Origin: Spirochaetota bacterium
GTDB lineage: Bacteria; Spirochaetota; UBA4802; UBA5550
Assembly (NCBI GenBank): GCA_003246895.1
Contig: QKCL01000019.1
Span: 1-64,000 of the forward strand
Length of the DNA stretch: 64,000 nt
Direction: 5' to 3'
The notes beneath the pieces were generated by a model that did no database searches, was not told the origin of the DNA, and saw only the letters and a program-made list of their open reading frames with translations. Position 1 is the first letter of the stretch; each line of letters begins with the position of its first letter. Position numbers and translations under genes: made by a program. This document shows positions 8,462 through 16,665 of the stretch, piece after piece.

Positions 8462-10576
8462 TTGAAGGTGCTTGACTATATTAGGTTTTCATTCAGAAGC
8501 AAACTCATTGTGTTCTTTATAGTTCTGCTCACTATTTCAGTTTTTGTCATAGGTTCAACGGGATATTTGATTTCGAGGGATGCCCTTGAAGAGAAGGGGA
8601 AGACGATACTGAAGAACAGTGTGCTCATGGCCATGGACATAATCAGCCGCGAATATGACCGGGTTAAGTACGGCTACAGTGACAGGGAAACTGCACAGGA
8701 AACCGTAAAGAATATTCTTCTGGGCCCCATGAACAGTGACGGGACCAGGACACAACTCAGCAGAATAGACCTTGGAATACACGGCTATTTCATTATATAT
8801 GACAGTAAAGGCAATGAGGTGATGCACCCCTTACTCGAGGGTAAAAATGTCCTGAATGTCAGGGACCTTAATAACCGCAAAAGATATCTGGTACAGGAAC
8901 AGATAGAGCTTGCCATGAACGGCGGGGGATACATGTACTACTCCTGGTATTCTCCTGATTCCAATGTGAGTGAAGAAAAGATTTCATTTGGAAAATACTT
9001 TCCCCAATGGGACTGGATTGTTGTTGCTGCATCCTATAAAAGCGATTTTGACAGTTCGGCAAATTACATACTCTTTATTACATTCACTATGGTCCTGATT
9101 GTGACAGTCATAATATCAGCAATAATAATTTTTTACGTTAAAACAGTAACCAGGCCTATTACTGATGTGGTAAATGGAATGGGGTGTGTTGCTGAAGGTA
9201 ACCTTTCAGAGATAAAAGCCAGCTCATCCCATGATGAGGTTGAACTTCTCATTGATGGATACAACAACATGATTGCTTCCCTCAGGTCAGCAGGGGAGGA
9301 TATAGAGAAAAAGAACAGTTATATCTCATATCTGGCCTTCCATGATGAAATGACTTCACTGCTCAATACCAACGGACTGAAATCACTGGTCAACGGCCGT
9401 ATTAAAGACGGATGCAGCCAGGCTTACCTGCTGCTTTTTGACATTTACGGATTGAAGATAATCAATTCAACACTGGGATATGAACAGGGCGACCATATAT
9501 TAAAACTCATAGGAAGTTATTTTCATCAGATCAGCAGTGACAGTTTCCATGTGGGGAGAACCAGCAGCAACGAATTTGCCATATGGCTTGAAGATTCGGA
9601 TGCTGAGGATGTATCTGAAAAAATAAATTTACACAAAGAAACAGCTAGAAAGCATCTTGAGAGGCACGGCTATAATCAGATAGTTGACATGCATAAGGTC
9701 ATGGTTGAATTTCCCCTTAATGGTTCAGATTTTGATGTGCTCTATGAAAAGGGCATGATAGCAATGAAGCTTTCCAAGGAGAGAAATGATCTCTCACTGC
9801 TGGTCTACAGGGACTACATGAAACTTTCTGTGGAAAATGAAGTACGTATGCAGAGGCATCTCAAGACAGCAATTGACCGGAAGGAATTTGTTGCTGTCTA
9901 CCAGGAGCAGGTGGACCATGTCACGGGCAGGGTAGTGGGTGTTGAGGCACTTGCAAGGTGGAATTCTCAGGAACTGGGAGTGATACCGCCCGGGATTTTT
10001 ATCCCCGCAATGTCTCAGCTCAATCTCATGACAGAATTCAGCGAATACATGATGAAGACTGTTTTCGGAGAGTATCCCAAACTTGTAAAAAAATATCATG
10101 ACGACATCAGGGTATCCATAAATATTTCACCGTCATTTTTTGTGGACAGGAATTTTTATGAAATAACAGAGAAAGCGGTCAAGGGTTACAATATTCCGCC
10201 CGGGAATGTAACAATTGAAATTACTGAGGACGTTTTCATCACCGATTTTGACGGAGTCTCCTCCACAATCAGCCGCCTTCATGAGTTTGGAGTCCGCATA
10301 GCAATTGATGATTTCGGTACAGGCTATTCTTCGCTCAATTATCTTACAAATATAAAATTTGATGAAATGAAAATAGACAAGATTTTCATAGATAAAATAA
10401 TTGATGATCCGGGAGCTTTCAGACTGTTTCAGATTCTCTGTGATATTGCAGACATATACGGATATGACATTGTGGCTGAAGGTGTTGAAACAGAGGATCA
10501 GCTTGAAAAGATAAGAGAAACATCACTGAGAATTATTCAGGGGTATTACTATTCCAAACCTGAACCGCTTGGTTAA
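8462..10576 (+). CDS. Cache-HAMP-(degenerate GGDEF)-EAL c-di-GMP phosphodiesterase
   Basis: A membrane sensor of about 704 residues. Order: TM (about 13-35), periplasmic Cache-type sensor (about 60-195), TM (about 200-225), HAMP, GGDEF-like domain, EAL domain (about 470-704). The GGDEF motif is replaced by SSNEF within RTSSNEFAIWL, so cyclase activity is unlikely. The EAL domain keeps EALARW, the EITED segment, IDDFGTGYSSL and KIDKIFID, as in active c-di-GMP phosphodiesterases. I prefer the TTG at 8462, because GGGGGAG (8447-8453) is placed 8 bases before it; the ATG at 8441 has no ribosome site. The ligand of the Cache domain is unknown. Confidence 0.88.
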   Translation: MKVLDYIRFSFRSKLIVFFIVLLTISVFVIGSTGYLISRDALEEKGKTILKNSVLMAMDIISREYDRVKYGYSDRETAQETVKNILLGPMNSDGTRTQLSRIDLGIHGYFIIYDSKGNEVMHPLLEGKNVLNVRDLNNRKRYLVQEQIELAMNGGGYMYYSWYSPDSNVSEEKISFGKYFPQWDWIVVAASYKSDFDSSANYILFITFTMVLIVTVIISAIIIFYVKTVTRPITDVVNGMGCVAEGNLSEIKASSSHDEVELLIDGYNNMIASLRSAGEDIEKKNSYISYLAFHDEMTSLLNTNGLKSLVNGRIKDGCSQAYLLLFDIYGLKIINSTLGYEQGDHILKLIGSYFHQISSDSFHVGRTSSNEFAIWLEDSDAEDVSEKINLHKETARKHLERHGYNQIVDMHKVMVEFPLNGSDFDVLYEKGMIAMKLSKERNDLSLLVYRDYMKLSVENEVRMQRHLKTAIDRKEFVAVYQEQVDHVTGRVVGVEALARWNSQELGVIPPGIFIPAMSQLNLMTEFSEYMMKTVFGEYPKLVKKYHDDIRVSINISPSFFVDRNFYEITEKAVKGYNIPPGNVTIEITEDVFITDFDGVSSTISRLHEFGVRIAIDDFGTGYSSLNYLTNIKFDEMKIDKIFIDKIIDDPGAFRLFQILCDIADIYGYDIVAEGVETEDQLEKIRETSLRIIQGYYYSKPEPLG

Positions 10577-10649
10577 GTCTAAAGATAAAAGTGTAAAGTT
10601 GAACGGACCTGTTAAAAACTTTGTACCTTTTACTTTCAACTTTAGACTT
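10575..10649. repeat. Imperfect inverted repeat after the EAL gene
   Basis: AAGTCTAAAG at 10575-10584 is mirrored by CTTTAGACTT at 10640-10649, and the sequence between has further loosely complementary A/T-rich stretches. It overlaps the stop codon of the EAL gene and ends just before the ribosome site of the next gene. It may be a degenerate dispersed repeat or a processing hairpin. Confidence 0.4.
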
Positions 10650-10673
10650 TTAAATTTTATGGAGGAGGTTGCC

Positions 10674-11051
10674 GTGAAAAATGTTTCAATACTAATGGCT
10701 TTATTGTTCTCTTTCACTGTATCCTGCAGCAGCGTCTTTCTTCCCTCAATTTTTTCAGACCCGGTATTTGTCGGTTCAAAACAGAACGGATTTAAACAGT
10801 GCAGAGATTGCACAGTTTCACCGGAGAAGGCATATGAACTTGCGGAACCTTTCCTTGAAAGAACCCATGAACTGAGAAATGCAGTGAGAAACTTTCCTTC
10901 ACACAGGCTTAACATGGATGACTATATTCTCCTTAAGGGCAGGTATTATTACATTGCACGTGACAACTATCCCTACAAAACATGGTGGGCATACTTTAAC
11001 CATGCAGTGAGGGTCAACTGCATGACAGGAGAAGTGAAGGAGCCGGAGTAG
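10674..11051 (+). CDS. Small predicted lipoprotein, unknown function
   Basis: I do not recognise a family. The GTG at 10674 follows a strong GGAGGAGG (10661-10668) by 5 bases, giving 125 residues; the longer frame from 10569 would place that site inside the gene. The N-terminus is a signal peptide ending FTVSC, a plausible lipobox, followed by a Ser-rich linker. The mature part contains HRLNMDDYILLKGRYYYIAR and a short Trp/Tyr-rich region. It is the first gene of a same-strand run that continues with DUF3592, TIGR04222-like and radical SAM genes, with gaps of 49, 0 and 9 bp. Confidence 0.75.
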   Translation: MKNVSILMALLFSFTVSCSSVFLPSIFSDPVFVGSKQNGFKQCRDCTVSPEKAYELAEPFLERTHELRNAVRNFPSHRLNMDDYILLKGRYYYIARDNYPYKTWWAYFNHAVRVNCMTGEVKEPE

Positions 11052-11100
11052 AACTTTTCTGCCGGTATTGAAACTGAATTTTGTTTTCAGGGGTAATTGA

Positions 11101-11700
11101 ATGACAGGAATTCTTGGGGTAATCAAAAAAAATTTTCCATACACTGCCGGTGCACTTGCACTGGTCACAGGATTATTTGCACATTCCTCATGGTCTCTTG
11201 CCGTAAAATATGAACAGAAGGAACTGCCCATGATCATTGACAGCATGAAATGGCCGTCAGTTTCCGGCAGGATAACCGGCCACGATATAGCGGAAGTGGA
11301 AAGCGGGCGTCTGTCACACAGTCCTAAAACGGCTTATTATGCAGAACCTGCATACTCCTACATTGTGAACGGTAAGAATTATTCAGGAAAAAAGTTAAGC
11401 TTCCTCCATGCCAACAACGGTACAGGAATCAAACGGGAAGACGCAGAAAAAATACTGAAAAAATACCCTGTGGGAACAATTGTCAGGGTTTACTACTCTC
11501 CTGCAAAACCATCAGTCAGTACATTGATTCCCGGAAACAGGGAAATGGAGAAAGGTCTTGCCGGTGAAATATCATCTTTTTATTCTTTCTTTATGCTCTT
11601 TACCGGAATATCAGTAGTTCTCATTATAGCAACGGTACTGACAGCTGAAGAATTCAGAAGTTCAGAAAAAAAAAATAATAATATACAGAGGAGACAATAG
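11101..11700 (+). CDS. DUF3592 membrane protein
   Basis: A 199-residue protein with one TM near each end (about 15-35 and 155-178) and an extracytoplasmic beta-rich middle. The middle matches the DUF3592 pattern: WPSVSGRI near residue 51, a YSYIVNGKNYSGKKL segment, and YPVGTIVRVYYSPAKPS near residue 122. Members are usually uncharacterised envelope proteins. Its stop codon abuts the start of the next gene (TAG at 11698-11700, ATG at 11701), so it is co-translated with the Cys/Gly-tailed protein and probably works with it. Confidence 0.85.
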   Translation: MTGILGVIKKNFPYTAGALALVTGLFAHSSWSLAVKYEQKELPMIIDSMKWPSVSGRITGHDIAEVESGRLSHSPKTAYYAEPAYSYIVNGKNYSGKKLSFLHANNGTGIKREDAEKILKKYPVGTIVRVYYSPAKPSVSTLIPGNREMEKGLAGEISSFYSFFMLFTGISVVLIIATVLTAEEFRSSEKKNNNIQRRQ

Positions 11701-12630
11701 ATGTTAGATCTTATCGAATCCATACCGGGACCTGTTTTTCTTGCGGTATATTTATTCTACGCCGTTGCTGTTATTTTAATAATGAAAAAATTAGCCGCTG
11801 GAAATGCCGGATATTCCGGTATGCCTGTGGAACCGACCAGCCTGTCGCCGGTTGAGCTGTCCATTCTTGGAAACGGGACAAGGGGGGCAGTGGTTACAGC
11901 TGTTTTTTCACTTTGGGAGAAGGGGCTGGTAGACGTTTCATCGGAAGACGGAAAGGTAAAGATAATTCCGAAAAAAGGTGACCGGAAAGGGCTTAACTCC
12001 ATTGAAAGTTCAATATATGACAGGGCATCGGGAACTGATACCTTCCTGAAAGATCTTACCGGAAGCGGTTTTGCCGCCAGTGCTGAAAACATTACAGCTG
12101 CTGAACGCGGCAGGCTTGTAAATCTCGGCCTTCTCCCTGACATTGCAATGATAGACCGGCACCGGAATGCATCGGCGGGTGCGGTGATTCTGCTGATTGT
12201 ATTCGGAGGAATAAAACTTTTTCTGGGAATTTCAAATGAGAAACCTGTGACTTTTCTGCTAATACTGATGGTGATATCAGTCATTGCCGCTGTTTTCATG
12301 ATCAGAAAAAAAAGCATGTCCGCCACAGAATCCGGGAAGAGACTTCTCGAGAGGTCCAGGACCAGGTTCAGTCATCTTAATCAGGCAGAATCCGGAAAGT
12401 CAGTACTTTCAAACAAAGACCTTCTCTACGGCGCTGCACTTTTCGGAATCTCCGGACTTGCGGGCGGTGCAATTCTCGGGGAGCTGGGTGATGTGGCCCT
12501 CCTTGACAAAGGTTTAAAGTCATCGTCCGGGACCGGTTCAGGGTGCGCGTCCTGTTCAGGGGGATGTTCAGGTGACGGAGGTTCAGGAGACGGCTGCGGC
12601 GGCGGCTGCGGCGGCTGCGGAGGAGATTAG
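11701..12630 (+). CDS. TIGR04222-type membrane protein with Cys/Gly-rich tail
   Basis: A 309-residue protein. There is an N-terminal TM (about 12-30), then a soluble region containing LSPVELSILGNGTRGAVVTA and two further hydrophobic segments (about 160-177 and 181-201). I match this layout to the TIGR04222 family from memory. The last 36 or so residues are almost only Gly, Ser, Asp and Cys, with six cysteines in CASC, GGC, DGC, GGGC and GGC contexts. AGGAG about 8 bases before the ATG supports the start. The next gene, 10 bp on, is a radical SAM/SPASM enzyme, the kind that modifies Cys- or Gly-rich peptide tails. Tail modification or metal binding is inferred; the family has no established function that I know of. 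Confidence 0.82.
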   Translation: MLDLIESIPGPVFLAVYLFYAVAVILIMKKLAAGNAGYSGMPVEPTSLSPVELSILGNGTRGAVVTAVFSLWEKGLVDVSSEDGKVKIIPKKGDRKGLNSIESSIYDRASGTDTFLKDLTGSGFAASAENITAAERGRLVNLGLLPDIAMIDRHRNASAGAVILLIVFGGIKLFLGISNEKPVTFLLILMVISVIAAVFMIRKKSMSATESGKRLLERSRTRFSHLNQAESGKSVLSNKDLLYGAALFGISGLAGGAILGELGDVALLDKGLKSSSGTGSGCASCSGGCSGDGGSGDGCGGGCGGCGGD

Positions 12631-12639
12631 AAACAGGGA

Positions 12640-13641
12640 ATGTCTTCCTTCGCAAAATTTACATTCCAGTGGCACATAACAGACGCCTGCAATCTTAAAT
12701 GTCTGCACTGCTATCAGGAGAGTCATGAACGTAATCATACGCCTTTTCATGACCTGATGAAGATTCTGGACAGTATTGAAAACTTCACCCAAAGGCTCAG
12801 GAGAACAGAACGATTTCACATTAACCTCACAGGAGGAGAGCCCTTTCTCCACCCCGACTTCTTTAATCTTCTCAACGAAATCGTAAAAAGAAAAAGGTTC
12901 ACCTTCGGCATTCTCACAAACGGTTTCATTACAGGTCCCGATCATTTTGAAAAGCTGAAGAGGCTGAGTCCCTCGTCTGTTCAGGTCAGTGTTGAAGGAT
13001 CGAAAAGGACACATGAACTGATCCGTGGAAAGGGAACATACGGGAAAGTGAAGGAGTCCATGAAACTTTACAGAAGAAATAACATTCCTTTCATGGTCTC
13101 TTTTACTGCAAACTCAAAAAATTACATGGAATTTTCACATGCCGCGGGACTTGCGAAAAGATCCGGCGCATTCAAGGTCTGGACCGACCGGTATATCCCT
13201 TCAGGTAAGGATGACCCTCTCTGTCTCAGCATGGAAGAAGCCGGGGAATATTTCAGATTTATCTGTAAGGAGAAAAGAAAAAGAGGGCTGAACCCATTTC
13301 AGAAAACAGAAATAGCTTCACACAGGGCCCTGCAGTTTATTGAATGCGGCGGCGCTCCATACAGCTGTTCCGCCGGGAACAATCTTCTTTGCATAATGCC
13401 AAACGGCGATGTTTATCCCTGCCGCAGAATGCCTCTATTGTCAGGGAATGTCCATGATCAGGGCATAGCTGAAATTTATGAAAAGAGCACTCTCCTGCAG
13501 AAACTGAGGAAAAGAGAAATACCTGCCATGTGCAGGTCATGCTATTACAGGGATTCATGCAACGGGGGACTCAAATGCCTCTCATTCTCCATGACAGGTA
13601 CACCATTCCTGGGTGACCCGCATTGCCCAATTGGCAAATGA
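12640..13641 (+). CDS. Radical SAM/SPASM-domain protein
   Basis: A 333-residue radical SAM enzyme. The SAM-cluster motif CNLKCLHC sits at residues 17-24, followed by NLTGGEPFLHPDF (the GGE motif). The C-terminal third has a SPASM-like cysteine set: CGGAPYSCSAG, CIMPNGDVYPCRR, then CRSCYYRDSC and further Cys residues before the end, enough for one or two auxiliary 4Fe-4S clusters. Such enzymes typically cross-link or epimerise peptides, or mature other enzymes. The start lies 9 bp after the Cys/Gly-tailed membrane protein, and GGAGGAG inside that gene's last codons may serve as its ribosome site. The tail of that neighbour is the obvious candidate substrate, but this is inference. Confidence 0.9.
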   Translation: MSSFAKFTFQWHITDACNLKCLHCYQESHERNHTPFHDLMKILDSIENFTQRLRRTERFHINLTGGEPFLHPDFFNLLNEIVKRKRFTFGILTNGFITGPDHFEKLKRLSPSSVQVSVEGSKRTHELIRGKGTYGKVKESMKLYRRNNIPFMVSFTANSKNYMEFSHAAGLAKRSGAFKVWTDRYIPSGKDDPLCLSMEEAGEYFRFICKEKRKRGLNPFQKTEIASHRALQFIECGGAPYSCSAGNNLLCIMPNGDVYPCRRMPLLSGNVHDQGIAEIYEKSTLLQKLRKREIPAMCRSCYYRDSCNGGLKCLSFSMTGTPFLGDPHCPIGK

Positions 13642-13754
13642 GCGGGCCTCAGAAATCTTTTCATGTAAAATACTTGATATCTCACTGTAATGTATTACTA
13701 TACTGCTGTCTTTATATATAATGTTTTCTGAAAAAACAACCGGAGTATGCAATC

Positions 13755-14900
13755 ATGAAATTTGGTAAACTGATGCATCTTAATGTATACACTGCACTAC
13801 TGTTTTCCGCAGCCCTGATGAGTTTCTCCTGCTCAAATCCTCCTGCATCTGAAAAGGAGCCTTCATATTCAGTTTCAGAACTGGTCCAGGCGTCCCGGGA
13901 CGGGGATCTGAAAAGGGTAAAATCTGTTTTAAAGGATGTGAAGGAGACGGGACGGTACGGTGACCTTGCACTGCTCAGGGCAGCCGAAAAGGGCCGTCTT
14001 GAAGTGATAAAATATCTCATGGGTAAAGGTGCAGTGGTAACTGTTCTGGAGGATCCCGACAGATCAGCCCTCTCCGCTGCTTCATGGCACGGCCATATGG
14101 GGACAGTGAAATTTCTTCTGGAGAAGGGTGTAGACCCTGATCTGGGCGGAGGAAAGCCTCTGATCAGTGCATGTACAAACGGTCATATTGAAATTGTCAG
14201 GCTTCTGTTGAAGTCCGGTGCAAGGGCTGACGGAGTTGAAGGGAGCAGGCTGAAGCCGCTGGTCACTGCATGTGTCTTCGGCCGTTACAGTATAGCTGAA
14301 CTGCTGCTGAAGTCGGGAGCTGACGTCAACCGCAGGGAAAATCCCGGCGGTACGGCACTGATAGCTGCCTGCAGTTCTTCACTGTTTAAGGGGAGTGAAA
14401 AAACCAGAACCGCGGCAATGCTCCTGAAAGCCGGTGCTGACCCCAATATCAGGGAGGATTACAGCGGAAAGACTGCACTTATCGCCCTGAAATACTGGGA
14501 CGAACCCGGGAGAAGCCCGTCATATGAAGTGGTGAGCCTCCTTCTGGAAAAGAGGGCACTGGTGAATGTTCAGGACAGGGAAGGGAGGACGGCACTCATG
14601 AATGCAGCAAACGTTTCCAACCTGAAGGCAGTGCAGCTTCTTCTCAAAGCCGGCGCTGATGTGCATCTGAAAAGTTCGGAAGGGAAAACCGCGTTTATGC
14701 TCGCGGCAGGTACAGAAAACCCAAACAGAAAAAAAGATTCCATGGAAATATTGAAACTCCTTTTAAAATCCGGCAGTGAAATAAACCTTAAGGATAAAAA
14801 TGGGTACACAGCCGTTGATTATGCCGGCATGCACCACTGGACAGAAGAGGTCTCTGAATTTCTCAGGGCTCATGGGGGCAAGGGTAGATTTCAGAATTGA
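13755..14900 (+). CDS. Ankyrin-repeat lipoprotein
   Basis: A 381-residue exported protein. The signal peptide ends in LMSFSC, a lipobox, so it is likely lipid-anchored. From about residue 45 to the end there are nine or so ankyrin repeats of about 33 residues, recognisable from G-HIEIVRLLLKSGA, KSGADVNRRENPGGTALIAA and KAGADVHLKSSEGKTAFMLA. The repeats form a protein-binding solenoid, here on the periplasmic or surface side. It may belong with the preceding radical SAM group, but the 113-bp gap with AT-rich sequence suggests its own promoter. Confidence 0.9.
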   Translation: MKFGKLMHLNVYTALLFSAALMSFSCSNPPASEKEPSYSVSELVQASRDGDLKRVKSVLKDVKETGRYGDLALLRAAEKGRLEVIKYLMGKGAVVTVLEDPDRSALSAASWHGHMGTVKFLLEKGVDPDLGGGKPLISACTNGHIEIVRLLLKSGARADGVEGSRLKPLVTACVFGRYSIAELLLKSGADVNRRENPGGTALIAACSSSLFKGSEKTRTAAMLLKAGADPNIREDYSGKTALIALKYWDEPGRSPSYEVVSLLLEKRALVNVQDREGRTALMNAANVSNLKAVQLLLKAGADVHLKSSEGKTAFMLAAGTENPNRKKDSMEILKLLLKSGSEINLKDKNGYTAVDYAGMHHWTEEVSEFLRAHGGKGRFQN

Positions 14901-15131
14901 ATGGCTGCCGGTTTTAGCATACACGTTATTTTTCATATATATGGTCAGTGTGAATACCCTGCAAAAGAATTTCTGTATTATAACCTGGTCTCTAATAATT
15001 AAAATTTTGAGCAGGATCTTCATTATATTAATAGAATAAATAGCGGTAACCACGATATTGTTAAAATTGTACTGTATCCTGTCATCTGGTTATCACGATT
15101 TCTGTATGCGTGCAAATCGCTGGAGGTTTGT

Positions 15132-16151
15132 ATGAAACTGGTATTTATGGTGACAATGTTTTTGCTTATTCAGGGGGTGCTATTCTCCCAGGGTACATCG
15201 ACGATGGAAGACGAAAGGGATATGACGGAACAGTTTTTTAATATTCAGGCTGGCATATCCGTTATTCCGCTGACATACTGGCATTTCATACAGGCCGGTC
15301 CGACTAATCTCAAATATGATTTTGACAGAACGCGATCGATAACATATGAGGCGAACTTACGACTGGGGATTTTTTCTTCTGGCGGCTATGCCTCTGTGGA
15401 AAATATAACAGGCAGACTGGATACAATTCTGGGGTATATAGGGATATCATCGGTCTCACTGCGGATTTCCGAAGGTAGTATCAGCGGAAGCGGAGAGTGG
15501 TCCGGACCGTTAGGTTCAGATATGAAAAGAAACTTTAAATTTGATGACAGAATACGCAGCTACGATCTTGTTTACAACGGAGATGAAAAGTTGATTCCGG
15601 GGTTAAAGAGCTGGTTTGCCGGCATTACCTATACCGAGCTTACTGTTCCGATGGAGATTTCAGTCGATGTCCAGCCGGTAAGCGGATATCTTCAGAGTGG
15701 GAATCCAGTGTATGACGAGAAATTCAGGCTGAAGTCCATCGGTTTCGTGTTTGGCTTTGATATGCTTAAAGACAAAAATAGAAAGCAGGGATTTGATATA
15801 TTCGCTGCATCACACGACAGGTTTAACCTATACAACAGGTTTGCTTTCAGCGACAGGGCGGTGGCGAGGGCGCTGGACATGAATCCCGGGTATGATCCGG
15901 AAAGAACCACCGGAACTCAATTTTATCCTGTCGGAGCGGGCTATCTTGACAATGAGACCACAATCGGTATCTGCTGGACGAATATTTTTTCCGGTGGGCA
16001 CGTCACCTTCGCGGTCGGGTACGATCTGGTATGGGGATTGATTTCCGGGCCCTGGGGAGATCTCCCGGGCAAGGGAGAGATGAGTCTCGAGGGTGACAAC
16101 ATGATATTTTTCCGTCACGGGGTGATTTTTCGAGTTTACGGGATATGGTAG
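15132..16151 (+). CDS. Exported hypothetical protein, probable beta-barrel
   Basis: I do not recognise the family. The 339-residue product starts with a signal peptide (cleavage near FSQG, residue 20). It then consists of alternating polar/aromatic stretches without long hydrophobic helices, and ends with FRHGVIFRVYGIW, an aromatic C-terminus typical of outer-membrane barrels. GGAGG at 15121-15125 lies 6 bases before the ATG. It stands alone between the ankyrin gene and a 514-bp region with a minisatellite. The sequence from 14901 to 15131 shows no other gene. Confidence 0.72.
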   Translation: MKLVFMVTMFLLIQGVLFSQGTSTMEDERDMTEQFFNIQAGISVIPLTYWHFIQAGPTNLKYDFDRTRSITYEANLRLGIFSSGGYASVENITGRLDTILGYIGISSVSLRISEGSISGSGEWSGPLGSDMKRNFKFDDRIRSYDLVYNGDEKLIPGLKSWFAGITYTELTVPMEISVDVQPVSGYLQSGNPVYDEKFRLKSIGFVFGFDMLKDKNRKQGFDIFAASHDRFNLYNRFAFSDRAVARALDMNPGYDPERTTGTQFYPVGAGYLDNETTIGICWTNIFSGGHVTFAVGYDLVWGLISGPWGDLPGKGEMSLEGDNMIFFRHGVIFRVYGIW

Positions 16152-16218
16152 GCGCACACACCGGATCTTTTTGTATTCAATCCACAAGCCCGATTGTCAG
16201 CCGGACGGAGGCCGTTTC

Positions 16219-16428
16219 ATGGTCGGGACCATTGATTTTATACTCTAGAGAGTAAATTTCATGGTCCCGAGTGTTAATTTAACTCTCTGGAGTGTCGTTT
16301 TGACTCTCTGGAGTGTTGTTTTAACTCTCTGGAGTGTCGATTTGACTCTCGGGAGTGTTGTTTTAACTCTCGAGAATGTCGATTTGATGCAATGATGTGT
16401 CGATTTAACTACCGGAAGCGTCTTTTTG
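16219..16428. repeat. 21-bp tandem repeat (minisatellite), about ten units
   Basis: Seven consecutive 21-base units run from 16282 to 16428, with more degenerate units back to about 16219. The first full unit begins ACTCTCTGGAGTGTCGTTTT; later ones alternate GTCG/GTTG and TTTG/TTTA. Each good unit contains the near-palindrome ACTCTCTGGAGT. The 21-base period is a multiple of three. One forward frame stays open from ATG 16261 to TGA 16395, a 44-residue product with a TLWSVVL heptad. A reverse frame also stays open (KTTLQRV heptads) but has no start codon. I list it as a repeat, not a gene. The rest of 16152-16665 has nothing else I can support. Confidence 0.85.
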
Positions 16429-16665
16429 ATGCAAAGGTGCGATCCAGGAACGTGGATCCCCTATGCCCCCTTGCGTGTTCCCTGATTTATAACTTAAAAC
16501 TGGAAATGCAGATAAATTTACTTATTATTATTGGGGAGTAGTGAATTGCTTTGTGTTCTTTCATGAGAAGTGACATAAAATTACTGATTGACGTATTTAT
16601 ACATTTTTGTTTACATATTTTTTCGCTGTCCGTTTTTTGAAATTATAGATTTATCGGAGAATGCC

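Noticed and set aside
16261-16395. 44-codon frame through the 21-bp repeats
   Set aside because: It has only a weak ribosome site and its composition follows from the repeat; kept as a note rather than a gene.
16219-16428. CRISPR-like array
   Set aside because: Units are contiguous with no unique spacers, and no cas gene is present.
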